A stretch of 64,000 nucleotides of DNA from positions 1,426,001-1,490,000 of the forward strand of contig JAZGUH010000116.1 in assembly GCA_037893225.1 (NCBI GenBank), in the 5' to 3' direction. The first letter of the stretch is position 1. Each line of letters begins with the position of its first letter. The position numbers and the translations under genes were made by a program. This document shows, one piece after another, positions 1-12,413 of the stretch. Under the pieces are notes generated by a model. That model did no database searches. It saw only the letters and a list, made by a program, of their open reading frames with translations, and was not told the origin of the DNA. Source of the DNA: Hippasteria phrygiana (lineage: Eukaryota; Echinodermata; Asteroidea; Valvatida; Goniasteridae).

Positions 1-195
1 TGGATAGCTTAGATCTGGCGCTACATGTTGCAATTATCGGCGGCTTCTTAGAGTTAACACTTGTGGAGAAAATTCAAACCTCGCAATGTTTATTTTCTTT
101 CCGGCCAACATCTGTGTACATGTTACCGTCTATTTATTGCTCCATGCATGTCAAATTCCCTAGGGTATGGACTTGCTTTATTCATTCATAATTGC
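1..195 (+). repeat. Partial monomer at left window edge (class F1)
   Basis: The window opens at base 38 of a monomer and runs to its end at 195. It carries G44, T72, C95, the A,G,G trio, A185 and A199, so it reads as an F-type 232-base monomer. It matches the 3' part of the F1 monomer at 5521-5752, which lies 24 monomers (5557 bases) downstream, so the left-edge duplication probably extends beyond the window. Base 19 is outside the window, so F2 cannot be excluded from this piece alone. Confidence 0.9.
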
Positions 196-658
196 ATGAA
201 ATATCAACCAAATGCAGTAATTTTGACATGTATGGATAACTTAGATCTGGCGCTACATGTTGCAATTATCGGCGGCTTCTTAGAGTTAACACTTGTGGAG
301 AAAATTCAAACCTCGCAATGTTTATTTTCTTTCCGGCCAACATCTGTGTGCATATTACCTTCTATTTATTGCTCCATGCCTGTCAAATTCCCTAGGGTAT
401 GACTTGCTTTACTCATTCATAATTGCATGAAATATCAACCAAATACAGTAATTTTGACATGTATGGATAGCTTAGATCTGGCGCTACATGTTGCAATCAT
501 CGGCGGCTTCCTAGAGTTAAAACTTGTGGAGAAAATTCAAACCTCGCAATGTTTATTTTCTTTCCGGCCAACATCTGTGTACATGTTACCGTCTATTTAT
601 TGCTCCATGCATGTCAAATTCCCTGGGGTATGGACTTGCTTTATTCATTCATAATTGC

Positions 659-889
659 ATGAAATATCAACCAAATGCAGTAATTTTGACATGTATGGAT
701 AGCTTAGATCTGGCGCTACATGTTGCAATTATCGGCGGCTTCTTAGAGTTAACACTTGTGGAGAAAATTCAAACCTCGCAATGTTTATTTTCTTTCCGGC
801 CAACATCTGTGTGCATATTACCTTCTATTTATTGCTCCATGCCTGTCAAATTCCCTAGGGTATGACTTGCTTTACTCATTCATAATTGC
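659..889 (+). repeat. Reference 231-base monomer (class A1)
   Basis: This is a typical short monomer. Relative to the 232-base form it lacks one G at bases 206-207, so the tail reads GTATGACTT rather than GTATGGACTT, and it has C at base 218. It also carries G, A and T at 155, 159 and 165 and C at 185. These states nearly always travel together, so A1 is a distinct haplotype of the monomer rather than a B1 unit with a random deletion. A1 usually follows a B, C or F class monomer, giving the 463-base dimer common in the left part of the window. Confidence 0.95.
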
Positions 890-2961
890 ATGAAATATCA
901 ACCAAATACAGTAATTTTGACATGTATGGATAGCTTAGATCTGGCGCTACATGTTGCAATCATCGGCGGCTTCCTAGAGTTAAAACTTGTGGAGAAAATT
1001 CAAACCTCGCAATGTTTATTTTCTTTCCGGCCAACATCTGTGTACATGTTACCGTCTATTTATTGCTCCATGCCTGTCAAATTCCCTAGGGTATGACTTG
1101 CTTTACTCATTCATAATTGCATGAAATATCAACCAAATACAGTAATTTTGACATGTATGGATAGCTTAGATCTGGCGCTACATGTTGCAATCATCGGCGG
1201 CTTCCTAAAGTTAAAACTTCTGGAGAAAATTCAAACCTCGCAATGTTTATTTTCTTTCCGGCCAACATCTGTGTACATGTTACCGTCTATTTATTGCTCC
1301 ATGCATGTCGAATTCCCTGGTGTATGGACTAGCTTTACTCATTCATAATTGCATGAAATATCAACCAAATTCAGTAATTTTGACATGTATGGATAGCTTA
1401 GATCTGGCGCTACATGTTGCAATTATCGGCGGCTTCTGAGAGTTAACACTTGTGGAGAAAATTCAAACCTCGCAATGTTTATTTTCTTTCCGGCCAACAT
1501 CTGTGTACATGTTACCGTCTATTTATTGCTCCATGCATGTCAAATTCCCTGGGGTATGGACTTGCTTTATTCATTCATAATTGCATGAAATATCAACCAA
1601 ATGCAGTAATTTTGACATGTATGGATAGCTTAGATCTGGCGCTACATGTTGCAATTATCGGCGGCTTCTTAGAGTTAACACTTGTGGAGAAAATTCAAAC
1701 CTCGCAATGTTTATTTTCTTTCCGGCCAACATCTGTGTGCATATTACCTTCTATTTATTGCTCCATGCCTGTCAAATTCCCTAGGGTATGACTTGCTTTA
1801 CTCATTCATAATTGCATGAAATATCAACCAAATACAGTAATTTTGACATGTATGGATAGCTTAGATCTGGCGCTACATGTTGCAATTATCGGCGGCTTCT
1901 TAGAGTTAACACTTGTGGAGAAAATTCAAACCTCGCAATGTTTATTTTCTTTCCGGCCAACATCTGTGTACATGTTACCGTCTATTTATTGCTCCATGCA
2001 TGTCAAATTCCCTGGGGTATGGACTTGCTTTATTCATTCATAATTGCATGAAATATCAACCAAATGCAGTAATTTTGACATGTATGGATAGCTTAGATCT
2101 GGCGCTACATGTTGCAATTATCGGCGGCTTCTTAGAGTTAACACTTGTGGAGAAAATTCAAACCTCGCAATGTTTATTTTCTTTCCGGCCAACATCTGTG
2201 TGCATATTACCTTCTATTTATTGCTCCATGCCTGTCAAATTCCCTAGGGTATGACTTGCTTTACTCATTCATAATTGCATGAAATATCAACCAAATACAG
2301 TAATTTTGACATGTATGGATAGCTTAGATCTGGCGCTACATGTTGCAATTATCGGCGGCTTCTTAGAGTTAACACTTGTGGAGAAAATTCAAACCTCGCA
2401 ATGTTTATTTTCTTTCCGGCCAACATCTGTGTACATGTTACCGTCTATTTATTGCTCCATGCATGTCAAATTCCCTGGGGTATGGACTTGCTTTATTCAT
2501 TCATAATTGCATGAAATATCAACCAAATGCAGTAATTTTGACATGTATGGATAGCTTAGATCTGGCGCTACATGTTGCAATCATCGGCGGCTTCCTAGAG
2601 TTAAAACTTGTGGAGAAAATTCAAACCTCGCAATGTTTATTTTCTTTCCGGCCAACATCTGTGTACATGTTACCGTCTATTTATTGCTCCATGCATGTCA
2701 AATTCCCTGGGGTATGGACTTGCTTTATTCATTCATAATTGCATGAAATATCAACCAAATGCAGTAATTTTGACATGTATGGATAGCTTAGATCTGGCGC
2801 TACATGTTGCAATTATCGGCGGCTTCTTAGAGTTAACACTTGTGGAGAAAATTCAAACCTCGCAATGTTTATTTTCTTTCCGGCCAACATCTGTGTGCAT
2901 ATTACCTTCTATTTATTGCTCCATGCCTGTCAAATTCCCTAGGGTATGACTTGCTTTACTC

Positions 2962-4272
2962 ATTCATAATTGCATGAAATATCAACCAAATGCAGTAATT
3001 TTGACATGTATGGATAGCTTAGATCTGGCGCTACATGTTGCAATTATCGGCGGCTTCTTAGAGTTAACACTTGTGGAGAAAATTCAAACCTCGCAATGTT
3101 TATTTTCTTTCCGGCCAACATCTGTGTGCATATTACCTTCTATTTATTGCTCCATGCCTGTCAAATTCCCTAGGGTATGACTTGCTTTACTCATTCATAA
3201 TTGCATGAAATATCAACCAAATACAGTAATTTTGACATGTATGGATAGCTTAGATCTGGCGCTACATGTTGCAATTATCGGCGGCTTCTTAGAGTTAACA
3301 CTTGTGGAGAAAATTCAAACCTCGCAATGTTTATTTTCTTTCCGGCCAACATCTGTGTACATGTTACCGTCTATTTATTGCTCCATGCATGTCAAATTCC
3401 CTGGGGTATGGACTTGCTTTATTCATTCATAATTGCATGAAATATCAACCAAATGCAGTAATTTTGACATGTATGGATAACTTAGATCTGGCGCTACATG
3501 TTGCAATTATCGGCGGCTTCTTAGAGTTAAAACTTGTGGAGAAAATTCAAACCTCGCAATGTTTATTTTCTTTCCGGCCAACATCTGTGTACATGTTACC
3601 GTCTATTTATTGCTCCATGCCTGTCAAATTCCCTAGGGTATGACTTGCTTTACTCATTCATAATTGCATGAAATATCAACCAAATACAGTAATTTTGACA
3701 TGTATGGATAGCTTAGATCTGGCGCTACATGTTGCAATCATCGGCGGCTTCCTAGAGTTAAAACTTGTGGAGAAAATTCAAACCTCGCAATGTTTATTTT
3801 CTTTCCGGCCAACATCTGTGTACATGTTACCGTCTATTTATTGCTCCATGCATGTCAAATTCCCTGGTGTATGGACTAGCTTTACTCATTCATAATTGCA
3901 TGAAATATCAACCAAATACAGTAATTTTGACATGTATGGATAGCTTAGATCTGGCGCTACATGTTGCAATTATCGGCGGCTTCTTAGAGTTAACACTTGT
4001 GGAGAAAATTCAAACCTCGCAATGTTTATTTTCTTTCCGGCCAACATCTGTGTACATGTTACCGTCTATTTATTGCTCCATGCATGTCAAATTCCCTAGG
4101 GTATGGACTTGCTTTATTCATTCATAATTGCATGAAATATCAACCAAATGCAGTAATTTTGACATGTATGGATAACTTAGATCTGGCGCTACATGTTGCA
4201 ATTATCGGCGGCTTCTTAGAGTTAACACTTGTGGAGAAAATTCAAACCTCGCAATGTTTATTTTCTTTCCGG
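2962..4272. repeat. Seven-monomer-offset duplication, left copy
   Basis: The order A1, B1, G1, E1, F1 and part of an A2 monomer matches 4583-5893 at an offset of 1621 bases. The match ends inside the A2 monomer at 4132, which changes at base 142 (A at 4273, C at 5894). It starts near the end of the preceding monomer. Limits are set by the nearest informative sites and could move by tens of bases. Confidence 0.85.
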
Positions 4273-4362
4273 ACAACATCTGTGTGCATATTACCTTCTA
4301 TTTATTGCTCCATGCATGTCAAATTCCCTAGGGTATGACTTGCTTTACTCATTCATAATTGC
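4132..4362 (+). repeat. Chimeric A2 monomer with A142 and A185
   Basis: The front half is A2 (G19, A44). The rear half has A142 (4273), the G,A,T trio and A185, as in the A4 and H1 monomers. A4 monomers (12467, 22194, 29835, 45817) have G44, so this unit combines two haplotypes, or it is an ancestor of A4. It marks the end of the seven-monomer duplication. Confidence 0.8.
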
Positions 4363-6763
4363 ATGAAATATCAACCAAATACAGTAATTTTGACATGTAT
4401 GGATAGCTTAGATCTGGCGCTACATGTTGCAATTATCGGCGGCTTCTTAGAGTTAACACTTGTGGAGAAAATTCAAACCTCGCAATGTTTATTTTCTTTC
4501 CGGCCAACATCTGTGTACATGTTACCGTCTATTTATTGCTCCATGCATGTCAAATTCCCTGGGGTATGGACTTGCTTTATTCATTCATAATTGCATGAAA
4601 TATCAACCAAATGCAGTAATTTTGACATGTATGGATAGCTTAGATCTGGCGCTACATGTTGCAATTATCGGCGGCTTCTTAGAGTTAACACTTGTGGAGA
4701 AAATTCAAACCTCGCAATGTTTATTTTCTTTCCGGCCAACATCTGTGTGCATATTACCTTCTATTTATTGCTCCATGCCTGTCAAATTCCCTAGGGTATG
4801 ACTTGCTTTACTCATTCATAATTGCATGAAATATCAACCAAATACAGTAATTTTGACATGTATGGATAGCTTAGATCTGGCGCTACATGTTGCAATTATC
4901 GGCGGCTTCTTAGAGTTAACACTTGTGGAGAAAATTCAAACCTCGCAATGTTTATTTTCTTTCCGGCCAACATCTGTGTACATGTTACCGTCTATTTATT
5001 GCTCCATGCATGTCAAATTCCCTGGGGTATGGACTTGCTTTATTCATTCATAATTGCATGAAATATCAACCAAATGCAGTAATTTTGACATGTATGGATA
5101 ACTTAGATCTGGCGCTACATGTTGCAATTATCGGCGGCTTCTTAGAGTTAAAACTTGTGGAGAAAATTCAAACCTCGCAATGTTTATTTTCTTTCCGGCC
5201 AACATCTGTGTACATGTTACCGTCTATTTATTGCTCCATGCCTGTCAAATTCCCTAGGGTATGACTTGCTTTACTCATTCATAATTGCATGAAATATCAA
5301 CCAAATACAGTAATTTTGACATGTATGGATAGCTTAGATCTGGCGCTACATGTTGCAATCATCGGCGGCTTCCTAGAGTTAAAACTTGTGGAGAAAATTC
5401 AAACCTCGCAATGTTTATTTTCTTTCCGGCCAACATCTGTGTACATGTTACCGTCTATTTATTGCTCCATGCATGTCAAATTCCCTGGTGTATGGACTAG
5501 CTTTACTCATTCATAATTGCATGAAATATCAACCAAATACAGTAATTTTGACATGTATGGATAGCTTAGATCTGGCGCTACATGTTGCAATTATCGGCGG
5601 CTTCTTAGAGTTAACACTTGTGGAGAAAATTCAAACCTCGCAATGTTTATTTTCTTTCCGGCCAACATCTGTGTACATGTTACCGTCTATTTATTGCTCC
5701 ATGCATGTCAAATTCCCTAGGGTATGGACTTGCTTTATTCATTCATAATTGCATGAAATATCAACCAAATGCAGTAATTTTGACATGTATGGATAACTTA
5801 GATCTGGCGCTACATGTTGCAATTATCGGCGGCTTCTTAGAGTTAACACTTGTGGAGAAAATTCAAACCTCGCAATGTTTATTTTCTTTCCGGCCAACAT
5901 CTGTGTGCATATTACCTTCTATTTATTGCTCCATGCCTGTCAAATTCCCTAGGGTATGACTTGCTTTACTCATTCATAATTGCATGAAATATCAACCAAA
6001 TACAGTAATTTTGACATGTATGGATAGCTTAGATCTGGCGCTACATGTTGCAATCATCGGCGGCTTCCTAGAGTTAAAACTTGTGGAGAAAATTCAAACC
6101 TCGCAATGTTTATTTTCTTTCCGGCCAACATCTGTGTACATGTTACCGTCTATTTATTGCTCCATGCATGTCAAATTCCCTGGGGTATGGACTTGCTTTA
6201 TTCATTCATAATTGCATGAAATATCAACCAAATGCAGTAATTTTGACATGTATGGATAGCTTAGATCTGGCGCTACATGTTGCAATTATCGGCGGCTTCT
6301 TAGAGTTAACACTTGTGGAGAAAATTCAAACCTCGCAATGTTTATTTTCTTTCCGGCCAACATCTGTGTGCATATTACCTTCTATTTATTGCTCCATGCC
6401 TGTCAAATTCCCTAGGGTATGACTTGCTTTACTCATTCATAATTGCATGAAATATCAACCAAATACAGTAATTTTGACATGTATGGATAGCTTAGATCTG
6501 GCGCTACATGTTGCAATCATCGGCGGCTTCCTAGAGTTAAAACTTGTGGAGAAAATTCAAACCTCGCAATGTTTATTTTCTTTCCGGCCAACATCTGTGT
6601 ACATGTTACCGTCTATTTATTGCTCCATGCCTGTCAAATTCCCTAGGGTATGACTTGCTTTACTCATTCATAATTGCATGAAATATCAACCAAATACAGT
6701 AATTTTGACATGTATGGATAGCTTAGATCTGGCGCTACATGTTGCAATCATCGGCGGCTTCCT
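4317..6763. repeat. 13-monomer-offset duplication, left copy
   Basis: The order B1, A1, B1, G1, E1, F1, A2, C1, A1, D1, E matches 7327-9773 at an offset of 3010 bases. The copies diverge at the E monomer, which is E3 at 6678 and E2 (G87) at 9688. One later private change is visible in the right copy: a T at 8271 in the G1 tail, reading GTTTGACTT. The ends are the nearest informative sites. Confidence 0.87.
4583..5893. repeat. Seven-monomer-offset duplication, right copy
   Basis: This is the partner of 2962-4272. The same B1, G1, E1, F1, A2 run recurs a third time from 7836, so the G1-led block is a three-copy unit in region 1. It also forms part of the 13-monomer-offset duplication with 7327-9763. 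Confidence 0.85.
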
Positions 6764-8110
6764 AAAGTTAAAACTTCTGGAGAAAATTCAAACCTCGCAA
6801 TGTTTATTTTCTTTCCGGCCAACATCTGTGTACATGTTACCGTCTATTTATTGCTCCATGCATGTCGAATTCCCTGGTGTATGGACTAGCTTTACTCATT
6901 CATAATTGCATGAAATATCAACCAAATTCAGTAATTTTGACATGTATGGATAGCTTAGATCTGGCGCTACATGTTGCAATTATCGGCGGCTTCTGAGAGT
7001 TAACACTTGTGGAGAAAATTCAAACCTCGCAATGTTTATTTTCTTTCCGGCCAACATCTGTGTACATGTTACCGTCTATTTATTGCTCCATGCATGTCAA
7101 ATTCCCTGGGGTATGGACTTGCTTTATTCATTCATAATTGCATGAAATATCAACCAAATGCAGTAATTTTGACATGTATGGATAGCTTAGATCTGGCGCT
7201 ACATGTTGCAATTATCGGCGGCTTCTTAGAGTTAACACTTGTGGAGAAAATTCAAACCTCGCAATGTTTATTTTCTTTCCGGCCAACATCTGTGTGCATA
7301 TTACCTTCTATTTATTGCTCCATGCCTGTCAAATTCCCTAGGGTATGACTTGCTTTACTCATTCATAATTGCATGAAATATCAACCAAATACAGTAATTT
7401 TGACATGTATGGATAGCTTAGATCTGGCGCTACATGTTGCAATTATCGGCGGCTTCTTAGAGTTAACACTTGTGGAGAAAATTCAAACCTCGCAATGTTT
7501 ATTTTCTTTCCGGCCAACATCTGTGTACATGTTACCGTCTATTTATTGCTCCATGCATGTCAAATTCCCTGGGGTATGGACTTGCTTTATTCATTCATAA
7601 TTGCATGAAATATCAACCAAATGCAGTAATTTTGACATGTATGGATAGCTTAGATCTGGCGCTACATGTTGCAATTATCGGCGGCTTCTTAGAGTTAACA
7701 CTTGTGGAGAAAATTCAAACCTCGCAATGTTTATTTTCTTTCCGGCCAACATCTGTGTGCATATTACCTTCTATTTATTGCTCCATGCCTGTCAAATTCC
7801 CTAGGGTATGACTTGCTTTACTCATTCATAATTGCATGAAATATCAACCAAATACAGTAATTTTGACATGTATGGATAGCTTAGATCTGGCGCTACATGT
7901 TGCAATTATCGGCGGCTTCTTAGAGTTAACACTTGTGGAGAAAATTCAAACCTCGCAATGTTTATTTTCTTTCCGGCCAACATCTGTGTACATGTTACCG
8001 TCTATTTATTGCTCCATGCATGTCAAATTCCCTGGGGTATGGACTTGCTTTATTCATTCATAATTGCATGAAATATCAACCAAATGCAGTAATTTTGACA
8101 TGTATGGATA
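5558..8110. repeat. Right copy of 24-monomer-offset duplication
   Basis: This is the partner of 1-2553. It contains the same E3 monomer (6678-6909), with GAATTC at 6867-6872, and the same B5 monomer with G at 6995. These rare states occur nowhere else in the window, so the two stretches descend from one parent by duplication or conversion of about 2.5 kb or more. Confidence 0.93.
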
Positions 8111-9773
8111 ACTTAGATCTGGCGCTACATGTTGCAATTATCGGCGGCTTCTTAGAGTTAAAACTTGTGGAGAAAATTCAAACCTCGCAATGTTTATTTT
8201 CTTTCCGGCCAACATCTGTGTACATGTTACCGTCTATTTATTGCTCCATGCCTGTCAAATTCCCTAGGGTTTGACTTGCTTTACTCATTCATAATTGCAT
8301 GAAATATCAACCAAATACAGTAATTTTGACATGTATGGATAGCTTAGATCTGGCGCTACATGTTGCAATCATCGGCGGCTTCCTAGAGTTAAAACTTGTG
8401 GAGAAAATTCAAACCTCGCAATGTTTATTTTCTTTCCGGCCAACATCTGTGTACATGTTACCGTCTATTTATTGCTCCATGCATGTCAAATTCCCTGGTG
8501 TATGGACTAGCTTTACTCATTCATAATTGCATGAAATATCAACCAAATACAGTAATTTTGACATGTATGGATAGCTTAGATCTGGCGCTACATGTTGCAA
8601 TTATCGGCGGCTTCTTAGAGTTAACACTTGTGGAGAAAATTCAAACCTCGCAATGTTTATTTTCTTTCCGGCCAACATCTGTGTACATGTTACCGTCTAT
8701 TTATTGCTCCATGCATGTCAAATTCCCTAGGGTATGGACTTGCTTTATTCATTCATAATTGCATGAAATATCAACCAAATGCAGTAATTTTGACATGTAT
8801 GGATAACTTAGATCTGGCGCTACATGTTGCAATTATCGGCGGCTTCTTAGAGTTAACACTTGTGGAGAAAATTCAAACCTCGCAATGTTTATTTTCTTTC
8901 CGGCCAACATCTGTGTGCATATTACCTTCTATTTATTGCTCCATGCCTGTCAAATTCCCTAGGGTATGACTTGCTTTACTCATTCATAATTGCATGAAAT
9001 ATCAACCAAATACAGTAATTTTGACATGTATGGATAGCTTAGATCTGGCGCTACATGTTGCAATCATCGGCGGCTTCCTAGAGTTAAAACTTGTGGAGAA
9101 AATTCAAACCTCGCAATGTTTATTTTCTTTCCGGCCAACATCTGTGTACATGTTACCGTCTATTTATTGCTCCATGCATGTCAAATTCCCTGGGGTATGG
9201 ACTTGCTTTATTCATTCATAATTGCATGAAATATCAACCAAATGCAGTAATTTTGACATGTATGGATAGCTTAGATCTGGCGCTACATGTTGCAATTATC
9301 GGCGGCTTCTTAGAGTTAACACTTGTGGAGAAAATTCAAACCTCGCAATGTTTATTTTCTTTCCGGCCAACATCTGTGTGCATATTACCTTCTATTTATT
9401 GCTCCATGCCTGTCAAATTCCCTAGGGTATGACTTGCTTTACTCATTCATAATTGCATGAAATATCAACCAAATACAGTAATTTTGACATGTATGGATAG
9501 CTTAGATCTGGCGCTACATGTTGCAATCATCGGCGGCTTCCTAGAGTTAAAACTTGTGGAGAAAATTCAAACCTCGCAATGTTTATTTTCTTTCCGGCCA
9601 ACATCTGTGTACATGTTACCGTCTATTTATTGCTCCATGCCTGTCAAATTCCCTAGGGTATGACTTGCTTTACTCATTCATAATTGCATGAAATATCAAC
9701 CAAATACAGTAATTTTGACATGTATGGATAGCTTAGATCTGGCGCTACATGTTGCAATCATCGGCGGCTTCCT
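7327..9773. repeat. 13-monomer-offset duplication, right copy
   Basis: This is the partner of 4317-6763, offset 3010. It partly overlaps the right copy of the 24-monomer-offset pair, showing that successive duplications of different lengths were laid over one another. The order of events is not fully fixed by the markers I can see. Confidence 0.87.
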
Positions 9774-9998
9774 GGAGTTAAAACTTGTGGAGAAAATTCA
9801 AACCTCGCAATGTTTATTTTCTTTCCGGCCAACATCTGTGTACATGTTACCGTCTATTTATTGCTCCATGCATGTCAAATTCCCTGGTGTATGGACTAGC
9901 TTTACTCATTCATAATTGCATGAAATATCAACCAAATTCAGTAATTTTGACATGTATGGATAGCTTAGATCTGGCGCTACATGTTGCAATTATCGGCG
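8550..9998. repeat. Six-monomer tandem duplication, first copy
   Basis: F, A2, C1, A1, D1, E2 and the start of the next monomer match 9939-11387 at an offset of 1389 bases. The two copies are directly adjacent and overlap slightly in coordinates because the offset is shorter than the matching stretch. The match begins after base 19 of the F monomer (A at 8549, T at 9938) and ends at base 80 (G at 9999, A at 11388). Confidence 0.86.
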
Positions 9999-11387
9999 GC
10001 TTCTTAGAGTTAACACTTGTGGAGAAAATTCAAACCTCGCAATGTTTATTTTCTTTCCGGCCAACATCTGTGTACATGTTACCGTCTATTTATTGCTCCA
10101 TGCATGTCAAATTCCCTAGGGTATGGACTTGCTTTATTCATTCATAATTGCATGAAATATCAACCAAATGCAGTAATTTTGACATGTATGGATAACTTAG
10201 ATCTGGCGCTACATGTTGCAATTATCGGCGGCTTCTTAGAGTTAACACTTGTGGAGAAAATTCAAACCTCGCAATGTTTATTTTCTTTCCGGCCAACATC
10301 TGTGTGCATATTACCTTCTATTTATTGCTCCATGCCTGTCAAATTCCCTAGGGTATGACTTGCTTTACTCATTCATAATTGCATGAAATATCAACCAAAT
10401 ACAGTAATTTTGACATGTATGGATAGCTTAGATCTGGCGCTACATGTTGCAATCATCGGCGGCTTCCTAGAGTTAAAACTTGTGGAGAAAATTCAAACCT
10501 CGCAATGTTTATTTTCTTTCCGGCCAACATCTGTGTACATGTTACCGTCTATTTATTGCTCCATGCATGTCAAATTCCCTGGGGTATGGACTTGCTTTAT
10601 TCATTCATAATTGCATGAAATATCAACCAAATGCAGTAATTTTGACATGTATGGATAGCTTAGATCTGGCGCTACATGTTGCAATTATCGGCGGCTTCTT
10701 AGAGTTAACACTTGTGGAGAAAATTCAAACCTCGCAATGTTTATTTTCTTTCCGGCCAATATCTGTGTGCATATTACCTTCTATTTATTGCTCCATGCCT
10801 GTCAAATTCCCTAGGGTATGACTTGCTTTACTCATTCATAATTGCATGAAATATCAACCAAATACAGTAATTTTGACATGTATGGATAGCTTAGATCTGG
10901 CGCTACATGTTGCAATCATCGGCGGCTTCCTAGAGTTAAAACTTGTGGAGAAAATTCAAACCTCGCAATGTTTATTTTCTTTCCGGCCAACATCTGTGTA
11001 CATGTTACCGTCTATTTATTGCTCCATGCCTGTCAAATTCCCTAGGGTATGACTTGCTTTACTCATTCATAATTGCATGAAATATCAACCAAATACAGTA
11101 ATTTTGACATGTATGGATAGCTTAGATCTGGCGCTACATGTTGCAATCATCGGCGGCTTCCTGGAGTTAAAACTTGTGGAGAAAATTCAAACCTCGCAAT
11201 GTTTATTTTCTTTCCGGCCAACATCTGTGTACATGTTACCGTCTATTTATTGCTCCATGCATGTCAAATTCCCTGGTGTATGGACTAGCTTTACTCATTC
11301 ATAATTGCATGAAATATCAACCAAATTCAGTAATTTTGACATGTATGGATAGCTTAGATCTGGCGCTACATGTTGCAATTATCGGCG
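9939..11387. repeat. Six-monomer tandem duplication, second copy
   Basis: This is the partner of 8550-9998. A private C-to-T change at 10760 in the A1 monomer at 10615 arose after the duplication. The block runs into the first H1 monomer of the window at 11309. Confidence 0.86.
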
Positions 11388-12002
11388 ACTTCTTAGAGTT
11401 AACACTTGTGGAGAAAATTCAAACCTCGCAATGTTTATTTTCTTTCCGGACAACATCTGTGTGCATATTACCTTCTATTTATTGCTCCATGCATGTCAAA
11501 TTCCCTAGGGTATGACTTGCTTTACTCATTCATAATTGCATGAAATATCAACCAAATACAGTAATTTTGACATGTATGGATAGCTTAGATCTGGCGCTAC
11601 ATGTTGCAATTATCGGCGGCTTCTTAGAGTTAACACTTGTGGAGAAAATTCAAACCTCGCAATGTTTATTTTCTTTCCGGCCAACATCTGTGTACATGTT
11701 ACCGTCTATTTATTGCTCCATGCATGTCAAATTCCCTGGGGTATGGACTTGCTTTATTCATTCATAATTGCATGAAATATCAACCAAATGCAGTAATTTT
11801 GACATGTATGGATAGCTTAGATCTGGCGCTACATGTTGCAATTATCGGCGGCTTCTTAGAGTTAACACTTGTGGAGAAAATTCAAACCTCGCAATGTTTA
11901 TTTTCTTTCCGGCCAACATCTGTGTGCATATTACCTTCTATTTATTGCTCCATGCCTGTCAAATTCCCTAGGGTATGACTTGCTTTACTCATTCATAATT
12001 GC
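10846..12002. repeat. D1-E2-H1-B1-A1 block, copy 1 of 5
   Basis: This is a five-monomer, 1157-base block marked by H1, which has A at base 80 (here 11388), T19 and A142. H1 occurs exactly five times in the window and always directly after E2. The block is followed by F3, F2, A4, B1, B2, A1. Confidence 0.92.
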
Positions 12003-12377
12003 ATGAAATATCAACCAAATACAGTAATTTTGGCATGTATGGATAGCTTAGATCTGGCGCTACATGTTGCAATTATCGGCGGCTTCTTAGAGTTAACACT
12101 TGTGGAGAAAATTCAAACCTCGCAATGTTTATTTTCTTTCCGGCCAACATCTGTGTACATGTTACCGTCTATTTATTGCTCCATGCATGTCAAATTCCCT
12201 AGGGTATGGACTTGCTTTATTCATTCATAATTGCATGAAATATCAACCAAATGCAGTAATTTTGACATGTATGGATAGCTTAGATCTGGCGCTACATGTT
12301 GCAATTATCGGCGGCTTCTTAGAGTTAACACTTGTGGAGAAAATTCAAACCTCGCAATGTTTATTTTCTTTCCGGCC

Positions 12378-12395
12378 AACATCTGTGTACATGTT
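12378..12395 (+). repeat. Short inverted repeat inside the monomer
   Basis: In the reference monomer AACAT (bases 144-148) is followed after eight bases by its reverse complement ATGTT (157-161). The dyad is intact in monomers with A,G,G at 155/159/165 and broken in A and H class monomers, where base 159 is A. The five-base stem is weak, so a protein-binding dyad or a chance match is as likely as a hairpin. It recurs in all B, C, D, E, F and G class monomers. Confidence 0.5.
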
Positions 12396-12413
12396 ACCGT
12401 CTATTTATTGCTC

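Larger units (their letters stand above)
1..2553. repeat. Left copy of 24-monomer-offset duplication
   Basis: This stretch agrees with 5558-8110 at every diagnostic site I compared, at a constant offset of 5557 bases. Shared private changes include G at 1438 (base 86 of a B5 monomer), and A88, C100 and G190 in the E3 monomer at 1121, the last creating GAATTC at 1310-1315. Homology is lost between base 19 and base 44 of the monomers at 2511 and 8068. The left limit lies outside the window. Confidence 0.93.
1..10845. repeat. Region 1: nested 6-, 7-, 13- and 24-monomer duplications
   Basis: From 196 the monomer order is A2, C1, A1, D1, E3, B5, A1, B1, A1, B1, C1 (with G19), A1, A1, B1, G1, E1, F1, A2 (with A142, A185). 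Then, from 4363: B1, A1, B1, G1, E1, F1, A2, C1, A1, D1, E3, B5, A1, B1, A1. Then, from 7836: B1, G1, E1, F1, A2, C1, A1, D1, E2, F4, A2, C1, A1. Alleles C72, C85 and A95 are frequent here, and the G31 marker that is common further right is absent. No other sequence lies between monomers. Confidence 0.88.

Noticed and set aside
12335..12355. Possible RNA polymerase III B box on the minus strand
   Set aside because: The minus strand around bases 101-121 of the monomer gives GGTTTGAATT, which misses key positions of the B box, and there is no A box at a suitable distance. Not a tRNA or SINE-derived promoter on this evidence.
12401..12411. TATTTAT as a TATA-like element and TTTATT as a minus-strand polyadenylation signal
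   Set aside because: These AT-rich motifs are expected by chance at 38% GC and occur in every monomer with no associated gene structure.
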